A stretch of DNA of 39,063 nt. Source: an uncultured Monoglobus sp. (lineage in GTDB: Bacteria; Bacillota; Clostridia; Monoglobales; Monoglobaceae). Both the position numbers and the translations under genes were made by a program. The notes under the pieces are model-generated. The model worked only from the letters and a program-made list of their open reading frames with translations. It was not told the DNA's origin and searched no databases. Below are positions 33,877-39,063 of the stretch, one piece after another. The stretch is taken from positions 1-39,063 of the forward strand of contig CANQLT010000015.1 in assembly GCA_947624775.1 (NCBI GenBank), in the 5' to 3' direction. Numbering within the stretch: the stretch's first letter is position 1; the number at the start of each line of letters is the position of its first letter.

Positions 33877-35763
33877 ATGAAAAAACTAATATCTTTATTG
33901 CTTTGCGTAATAATGAGTGTCGGCTGCACCGCGTGCAGCGCCGCGAACGCCGACGAGGCTTGGAAAAACAACACCGGAAAAATCGACCTTGACAAAATGA
34001 GCGTCAGCGGCTCGGGCGCGAGTGTCACGGACGGCAATATTATCATCACCAAAGGCGGAGACTTTGAGGTGAGCGGCACCCTGAGCGACGGCATGATATA
34101 CGTAAACTCCGAGGAAAAAGTGAAGCTGCGCCTTTCGGGCGCGTCGATCACCAACAGCGACGGTCCCGCCATATATTTTGACAACGCCGAAAAAGCGCTT
34201 ATAACCATAACCGAGGGCACCGAGAACTATTTGACCGACGGCAAGACATACTCGGACGAGAACGCCGACGGAGCCCTGTTTTCAAACGACGATCTGGAGA
34301 TCAAGGGAGACGGAACTCTCACAATAAGCGGAAACTATAAGCACGGCATAGCGGGTGACGACGATGTTGCTATCGAAAACGGAAATATAAACATCACATC
34401 CTATGAGCACGGCATAAAAGCCAACGACAAGCTTTGGGTCTCGGGCGGCGAGATAACCGCGAAAGCCGAGACGGGCAAGCCGATGAAGGCCGGAGCCGAG
34501 CTGGTTGTCGACGCCGGAACGCTGGACCTCACCTCGACGCAGAGCGAGGGAATGGAGAGTAAAGGCACTCTGACGATAAACGGCGGAGATATAAGCGTCA
34601 CCGCAGCGGACGACGGAATAAACACCGGAAACGAAAACACTGCAACCACCGACGCGGCAAACGGCGGACAACGGCCCCAGTTCGACGGACAGCCGCCGCA
34701 ATTCGACGGACAACAGCCCCCTCAGATGGCCGACGGACAGCCGCCACAATTCGATGGGCAGCCCCCGCAGTTCGACGGTCAGCCGCCGCAATTTGACGGA
34801 CAGCAGCCCCCAAACATGGACGGAACAATGGCGAGCTTTGAGCCGGGACAGAGGCACGGAGGCATGCCCGGACCGCCTCCGCCCATGATCGACGAGGAGA
34901 CAGCGGCGGCTCACGCTATCACGATAAACGGCGGAAAAATATACGTTAACGCGGGCGGAGACGGCATCGACTCTAACGGAAACCTGACAATAAACGGCGG
35001 CGAGTTAACCGTTGACGGCCCCACCAACGCGGGCAACGGCGCATTGGACTCCGAGGGAACCTTTGCAGTAAACGGCGGCACGATCATTGCCGCGTCGGCA
35101 GCGGGCATGAACCAGAACCCGTCGGCCTGTGAAAATCAGCCCTATGCCGCGATAAATCTCAGCGCGTCTCAAACAGCGGGCACTGAGGTCTCGATACGCG
35201 AGACGGCCTCGGGCAATGAGATCATGAAATACGCGCCCTCAAAGGCGTATCAGACGATCACCTACTCATCCGAAAAGCTCAAGGCGGGCACCGAATACGC
35301 GGTATATGTCGAAGGCGAGCAGACCGAGACCTTCACCGCGCAAAGCGGTGTCAACCAAATCGGAACGGCCTCATTCGGAATGTTCGGCGGCAGAGGCGGC
35401 ATGAGACACGGGCAAAATCAAGAGATAACTGTTTTCGTAAACGGCGGCCGGATAAACTTCCCCGTGGCTCCGGTGACGCGGAACGACACCACTCTCGTCG
35501 GCTTCCGCGCGATACTTGAGGCGCTGGGCGCCAACGTCACATGGGATGACGCGACCCAAACCGCGATCGCCGAAAAGGACGGCACGATCATCACAATGAC
35601 GATCGGCTCGACCACGGCAACGGTAAACGGGCAGGCGGTCGAAATGCTTGCCGCGCCCGAACTGGTGAGCGACAGCACGCTGATACCGGTGAGGTTCATC
35701 TCGGAAAACCTTGGAATGACCGTCGACTGGGATGAGCAGACCAAACAGATAAATATACATTAA
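33877..35763 (+). CDS. Carbohydrate-binding beta-helix lipoprotein (Cthe_2159/DUF4353-like) with copper amine oxidase N-like domain
   Basis: A 628-aa exported protein. The signal sequence ends in a lipobox-like MSVGC, so it is probably a lipoprotein. Residues about 40-260 and 345-400 are repeats of short strands (GDFEVSGTL, GTLTISGNYKHGI, GTLTINGGDISV), as in the Cthe_2159 family of right-handed beta-helix proteins that bind cellulose and pectin-like sugars. A PPQFDGQ repeat insert (about 267-312) interrupts the helix. The last 110 residues are a copper amine oxidase N-terminal-like domain (ITVFVNGGRINFP ... VPVRFISENLG), usual in Clostridia surface proteins. The ATG at 33877 has AAGGAG upstream. 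It ends the VTC operon. Confidence 0.88.
   Translation: MKKLISLLLCVIMSVGCTACSAANADEAWKNNTGKIDLDKMSVSGSGASVTDGNIIITKGGDFEVSGTLSDGMIYVNSEEKVKLRLSGASITNSDGPAIYFDNAEKALITITEGTENYLTDGKTYSDENADGALFSNDDLEIKGDGTLTISGNYKHGIAGDDDVAIENGNINITSYEHGIKANDKLWVSGGEITAKAETGKPMKAGAELVVDAGTLDLTSTQSEGMESKGTLTINGGDISVTAADDGINTGNENTATTDAANGGQRPQFDGQPPQFDGQQPPQMADGQPPQFDGQPPQFDGQPPQFDGQQPPNMDGTMASFEPGQRHGGMPGPPPPMIDEETAAAHAITINGGKIYVNAGGDGIDSNGNLTINGGELTVDGPTNAGNGALDSEGTFAVNGGTIIAASAAGMNQNPSACENQPYAAINLSASQTAGTEVSIRETASGNEIMKYAPSKAYQTITYSSEKLKAGTEYAVYVEGEQTETFTAQSGVNQIGTASFGMFGGRGGMRHGQNQEITVFVNGGRINFPVAPVTRNDTTLVGFRAILEALGANVTWDDATQTAIAEKDGTIITMTIGSTTATVNGQAVEMLAAPELVSDSTLIPVRFISENLGMTVDWDEQTKQINIH
34675..34812 (+). 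repeat. In-frame PPQFDGQ repeat block
   Basis: Six near-copies of an 18-24-bp unit encode PQFDGQ-type repeats inside the beta-helix gene. This is a flexible linker likely to vary in copy number between strains. Confidence 0.85.
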
Positions 35764-35779
35764 ACCCTCTATAATATAT

Positions 35780-35815
35780 AAAAACGGCTGAGCTTTTATC
35801 CGCTCAGCCGTTTTT
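35780..35815. terminator. Bidirectional terminator between the VTC operon and pepD
   Basis: AAAAACGGCTGAGC (35780-35793) pairs perfectly with GCTCAGCCGTTTTT (35802-35815). The A/T ends serve both convergent transcripts. Confidence 0.93.
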
Positions 35816-35825
35816 ATATATCTTC

Positions 35826-37274
35826 TTATTTAAGCCGTTTTAATATCTCCAGGACATATTTCCACGTTCTCTGTACCGAATCGACGTCCATTCTCTCGTT
35901 GGGAGTGTGGATATCCTTCATGTCGGGGCCCATCGAAACGCAGTCCAGACCCGGCAGCTTTCCGGCAAACAAACCGCATTCAACGCCCGCGTGGAGCGCC
36001 TCGACCTTCGGCTCTCTGCCGTACTGCTCTTTAAATATATCTACCATCAGAACGCGCAGCTTTGAATCCTGCTTGTATTCCCAGGCCGGATAGTCTCCTA
36101 TAAGCTCGACCGTGCCGCCCAGCAGTTCGGTCAGGTTCTTGAGCCGTCCGACCAGCTCTTCTTTCTCACTGCCCAGACTGCTGCGGACCGCGAAACGCAT
36201 TATCGCCTCGCCGTCGGTCGTCTCAAGCACGCCCATGTTGAGCGAGGTCTGCACCAGGCCCGGAATGTCAAGGCTCATGCGCTGAATACCGCCCGGCATG
36301 TTAACCAACGCGGAGATCAGCCTGCATTTTGAATCCTTGCTGAGCGCCTTGCGCGATCCCTCTCCGCCAATCTCAATGGTTAACGAAAGCTCGGGGTCGG
36401 ACAGGCGGTACTCGCTCTTAAATATCTTATTCCATTTCTCGGCAAAAGCTTTAAGCTCAGAAGCGCCGTCAGCGCTCACGATCAGCTTTGCCTCGGACGC
36501 TCTCGGTATGGCATTGTCTTTAAGACCGCCGTCCACCGAGATTACATCGTATTCCAAAACGCCGCAAAGCTCATTGAGAGCTCTGCCCATAAGGCGATTG
36601 GCATTGGCGCGCTCCTTGTTTATCTCAACGCCCGAATGTCCGCCCGTGAGGCCGTCGATCCTGAGCGTTGCCTCGGCGCCGTTTGCCATCGTTCTGGTCA
36701 GCGGCAATCTGCAATCCGCGCTGACTCCGCCCGCGCAGCTCACCAACAGAACGCCCTCGTCCTCGGAATCAAGATTGAGCATGATCCGGGATTTGAGGGG
36801 AGAGCAGTCAAGGTCGGCCGCGCCGAACATTCCTATCTCCTCGTCGACCGTGAGCACGACCTCAAGCGGAGGGTGCGGAATGTCGCTCGAATCCAAGATA
36901 GCCAGCGCGAAGGCCACGGCTATTCCGTCGTCGCCGCCCAAAGTGGTTCCCTCGGCCGAGATAACGCCGTCCTCAAGCTTCAGCCGCAGTCCGTCTTTTT
37001 CGAAATCTATATCGCAGTCCGCCTCTTTTTCGCACACCATGTCAAGGTGTCCCTGTATCATGACGGGCGCCGAGCTCTCATATCCCTCGGTGCCGTCTTT
37101 GAAGATCACAACGTTGTTTGTGGCGTCCTGAATGTATCTGAGGCCGCGCTCCTTGGCAAAACCCGCGCAGTAGTCGCTGATTTGCTTTGTGTTTCCCGAG
37201 CCGTGGGGAATGGCGCAGATCTCCTCGAAATACTTAAACACTTTTGTCGGCTCGATTCCCGATAATACCGGCAT
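35826..37274 (-). CDS. pepD: Beta-Ala-His (aminoacyl-histidine) dipeptidase
   Basis: This 482-aa cytosolic metallopeptidase of the M20 family cleaves Xaa-His and other dipeptides. Metal-binding and catalytic motifs are visible: GHLDMVCEK (about 76-84), GGDDGIAVA, DEEIGMFGA (catalytic Glu-Glu), NLDSEDEG, and a C-terminal HAGVECG with the second His. Length is typical of PepD. The ATG at 37274 follows AGAGGTGA; the GTG at 37283 lies inside that site. It is the last gene of the OPT-PqqD-small protein-pepD unit, which suggests that imported peptides are hydrolysed by it. Confidence 0.94.
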   Translation of the reverse strand: MPVLSGIEPTKVFKYFEEICAIPHGSGNTKQISDYCAGFAKERGLRYIQDATNNVVIFKDGTEGYESSAPVMIQGHLDMVCEKEADCDIDFEKDGLRLKLEDGVISAEGTTLGGDDGIAVAFALAILDSSDIPHPPLEVVLTVDEEIGMFGAADLDCSPLKSRIMLNLDSEDEGVLLVSCAGGVSADCRLPLTRTMANGAEATLRIDGLTGGHSGVEINKERANANRLMGRALNELCGVLEYDVISVDGGLKDNAIPRASEAKLIVSADGASELKAFAEKWNKIFKSEYRLSDPELSLTIEIGGEGSRKALSKDSKCRLISALVNMPGGIQRMSLDIPGLVQTSLNMGVLETTDGEAIMRFAVRSSLGSEKEELVGRLKNLTELLGGTVELIGDYPAWEYKQDSKLRVLMVDIFKEQYGREPKVEALHAGVECGLFAGKLPGLDCVSMGPDMKDIHTPNERMDVDSVQRTWKYVLEILKRLK

Positions 37275-37291
37275 TTTATTCACCTCTTAAT

Positions 37292-37645
37292 TTATTTTTG
37301 TTTTTTGCGGTAGACGGATTTTCCGGGCTCGATCGGCACGATCTTGCCGTCGTTTTGCATCAATTCGATAAGCCGCGCCGTGAATTCCTTGTCGCCTTGA
37401 ACGACCGCGCGGTTTCGGCTGAACGCCTCCGAGACCTCGATGCCGTCAACCACCTTCCGCATCTGAGACGCGGAGATCGTGTCGTGAGTTTTAAGGTAGC
37501 GCATAACCTTGTCGGCGGCTTTGGAAAACAACATCCTCGAAAGGTTCTCGCGCTGAAAATACGATTTGCGCATGCCCCAAACCACAAGTATCGCCGTGGC
37601 CGCCGCGAACAAAAGAATTCCGAATCCCGCGATTAAAAACCTCAT
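37292..37645 (-). CDS. Small membrane-anchored protein of unknown family
   Basis: This 117-aa protein has one N-terminal membrane helix (about residues 4-22) and a cytoplasmic part of about 90 residues. The latter has a winged-helix-like look (KVMRYLKTHDTISASQMRKV) but no family I can name. The start overlaps the PqqD-like gene stop (ATGA), so translation is coupled. Its place between the PqqD-like gene and pepD suggests a part in the same peptide-handling unit; function unknown. Confidence 0.7.
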   Translation of the reverse strand: MRFLIAGFGILLFAAATAILVVWGMRKSYFQRENLSRMLFSKAADKVMRYLKTHDTISASQMRKVVDGIEVSEAFSRNRAVVQGDKEFTARLIELMQNDGKIVPIEPGKSVYRKKQK

Positions 37646-38016
37646 GATTTTTTCCCTTTCTTTTTGGCGCCGCGCATGGTTATAAAGCCGTTTGTCTGAA
37701 GGGTCGCGAGATACGTCACTACCCTATCAAGCATACGGTCCTTTTCTTTCGGAAACTCGCGCTCCATAACGCGTATTATGTCCATAACGGTGTTTGCTCC
37801 GTCGATACTTTTCCAGACGGCGCTGCCATGCTTATCGAGCGCGATATGGCTGATCCTCGGTTTTTTGAAAAGCTTTTGGGCTATGCTGTGATAAAAGCCC
37901 TTGTTTTCCATATCCACCTCGACCAAACCATCGTCCTTCACGCGCCAGGGCCGGTCCGCGCTGCGGACCGGCACACTGTCAAAATAATTAGCTGATACCT
38001 TTTTCTTTTTTGCCAT
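37642..38016 (-). CDS. PqqD-like protein (RRE-type fold) without a modification enzyme
   Basis: This 124-aa protein has a Lys-rich start, then a region (about 50-115) matching PqqD: HIALDKHGSAVWKSIDGANT followed by helices ending LATLQTNGFI. PqqD-type domains are peptide-binding RiPP recognition elements that deliver precursor peptides to radical SAM or other enzymes. No such enzyme or precursor is visible here; the neighbours are a peptide transporter and a dipeptidase. It lies 7 bp from the OPT gene end with a weak ribosome binding site. A peptide- or transporter-binding role is inferred only. Confidence 0.75.
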   Translation of the reverse strand: MAKKKKVSANYFDSVPVRSADRPWRVKDDGLVEVDMENKGFYHSIAQKLFKKPRISHIALDKHGSAVWKSIDGANTVMDIIRVMEREFPKEKDRMLDRVVTYLATLQTNGFITMRGAKKKGKKS

Positions 38017-38023
38017 AATTATT

Positions 38024-39063
38024 TTATTTAGCTTTCTTCTTAAATCCGAACATGAACTTTATCATGATCGCGCAGAGCACGATAAAGAACGCGAGGCCTC
38101 CCCAGTTGCCGAGGATACCGCCCATGTCGAGGTCAAGACCTACGACTGCGAATACCGCGAGCAGTATTCCGACAAGACCCTCGCCGGCGATCATACCGGA
38201 CGAGAACAGAACACCGTCGTTGATGATCTCGCTGCGGCGCTCCTCGCTCTTGCACTTGCGTTTTTCTGCCCAGAGACGGATAAGGCCGCCCACCATGATA
38301 GGCGTGGACAGATGTATCGGCAGATAGAGGCCGATCGCAAACGGAAGAACGGGGATACCCACGATCTCAACAGCGATAGCGATAAACACGCCCGTGAATA
38401 CCAGACCCCAGGGCAGGTTGCCGCCCATAACGCCCTCAACAACCATCTTCATCAGGGTCGCCTGAGGCGCGGGAATCTGAGACGAGCCGTAGCTCCACGC
38501 GGCGTTGAGCAGATACAGAACGCCCGCAATGGCAAGACCCGCCGCAACAGCGCCGATGAGTTCGCCTATCTGCTGATAGAACGGAGTCGCGCCGACTATG
38601 TAACCGGTCTTGAGATCCTGAGACGTATCGCCCGCCATAGCGGCAACGATACAAATAACCGTGCCTATGCAGATTGCTGTCGTCATGCCGCCTATACCCG
38701 TGTTGCCCGTGGCTTTAAGCAGCACCGTTGAAATCAGCAGTGTGGCGATCGCCATACCCGAAACGGGGTTGTTTGACGAGCCTACCAGACCAACCATTCT
38801 TGATGAAACGGTGGCGAAGAAGAAGCCGAACACAACGACTATAACGGCTGCCAGCAGACTGATCGGAACGCTCGGGATGAGCCAGAGCAGGATCGCGATA
38901 ACAAGAGCGCCGATCATGGCGACCGGAAGGGATATGGTGCGCTCGGTACGCGAAACGCCGCCGCTGTGGCCGAAGCCTTTCATCGCCTTTGCAAACGTCG
39001 ATACTATCAGAGGCAGCGACTTGATAAGGCTCAGTATGCCTCCGGCGGCCACGGCTCCCGCGG
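38024..39063 (-). CDS. OPT-family oligopeptide transporter, C-terminal part
   Basis: About 346 residues, the 3' end of a gene continuing off the right edge (the frame stays open at 39063; the reading from GTG 39052 is internal). Eight or so hydrophobic segments are present. Conserved OPT-family segments include VGLVGSSNNPVSGMAIA and AGDTSQDLKTGYIVGATP followed by QQIGE. OPT transporters take up oligopeptides or metal chelates using the proton gradient. It ends in the basic tail FGFKKKAK. It heads the transporter-PqqD-small protein-pepD operon. Confidence 0.93.
   Translation of the reverse strand, partial: AGAVAAGGILSLIKSLPLIVSTFAKAMKGFGHSGGVSRTERTISLPVAMIGALVIAILLWLIPSVPISLLAAVIVVVFGFFFATVSSRMVGLVGSSNNPVSGMAIATLLISTVLLKATGNTGIGGMTTAICIGTVICIVAAMAGDTSQDLKTGYIVGATPFYQQIGELIGAVAAGLAIAGVLYLLNAAWSYGSSQIPAPQATLMKMVVEGVMGGNLPWGLVFTGVFIAIAVEIVGIPVLPFAIGLYLPIHLSTPIMVGGLIRLWAEKRKCKSEERRSEIINDGVLFSSGMIAGEGLVGILLAVFAVVGLDLDMGGILGNWGGLAFFIVLCAIMIKFMFGFKKKAK

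Overview
The window reads as chromosome of a Gram-positive anaerobe of the Clostridia (Bacillota), probably gut-type. The support is strong AGGAGG-like ribosome binding sites with some TTG/GTG starts, a glgB-glgC-glgD-glgA glycogen operon in which GlgD is a catalytically dead GlgC paralogue, a MoxR/DUF58/transglutaminase cluster, a polyphosphate-polymerase (VTC)/DUF4956/carbohydrate-binding trio, and GLUG-repeat surface protein remains. The genus cannot be fixed from the sequence.

Layout. 1-336 (minus): 5' part of an ADP-ribosylglycohydrolase gene running off the left edge. 484-6429: an integrative mobilizable element of about 5.9 kb inserted at the 3' end of rpsI. It is bounded by an 18-bp direct repeat that overlaps the rpsI stop codon. 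It carries a decayed methyltransferase/DUF5655 chimera, a MOBQ relaxase with an oriT of the TAAGTGCGCCCT type, two small accessory or DNA-binding genes, a divergent XRE repressor and a tyrosine integrase. Between oriT and the relaxase lies about 300 bp of back-to-back perfect hairpins, including a cloverleaf. 6414-7264 (minus): rpsI and rplM. 7594-7916 and 13840-14011: two copies of a hairpin-rich dispersed repeat flanking a large broken surface-protein gene (8092-13828). 14256-18525: moxR, a DUF58 gene and a transglutaminase membrane protein. 18579-18654: tRNA-Thr(TGT). 18822-21942: a polysaccharide-export type ABC ATPase and two family 2 glycosyltransferases. 22145-28154: glgBCDA. 28208-31420 (minus): gyrA followed by a small lipoprotein gene. 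31617-32246 (minus): YigZ/IMPACT family. 32395-35763: VTC, DUF4956 and a carbohydrate-binding beta-helix lipoprotein. 35826-39063 (minus): OPT-family peptide transporter, a PqqD-like protein, a small membrane protein and the dipeptidase PepD.

How the parts fit. The element's integrase, attachment sites, oriT and relaxase make an excisable, mobilizable unit that needs a helper conjugation system, because no type IV secretion genes are present. Its right end carries a near-identical copy of the terminator lying just outside its left end, so the rplM-rpsI transcript still meets a terminator after insertion. The chromosomal genes are mostly housekeeping or cell-surface: glycogen synthesis, envelope polysaccharide, and peptide uptake and hydrolysis.

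Most worth a second look: the hairpin/cloverleaf array beside oriT, the duplicated rpsI terminator, the relaxase whose expected ATG reads ATA, and the PqqD-like protein in the OPT/PepD operon.
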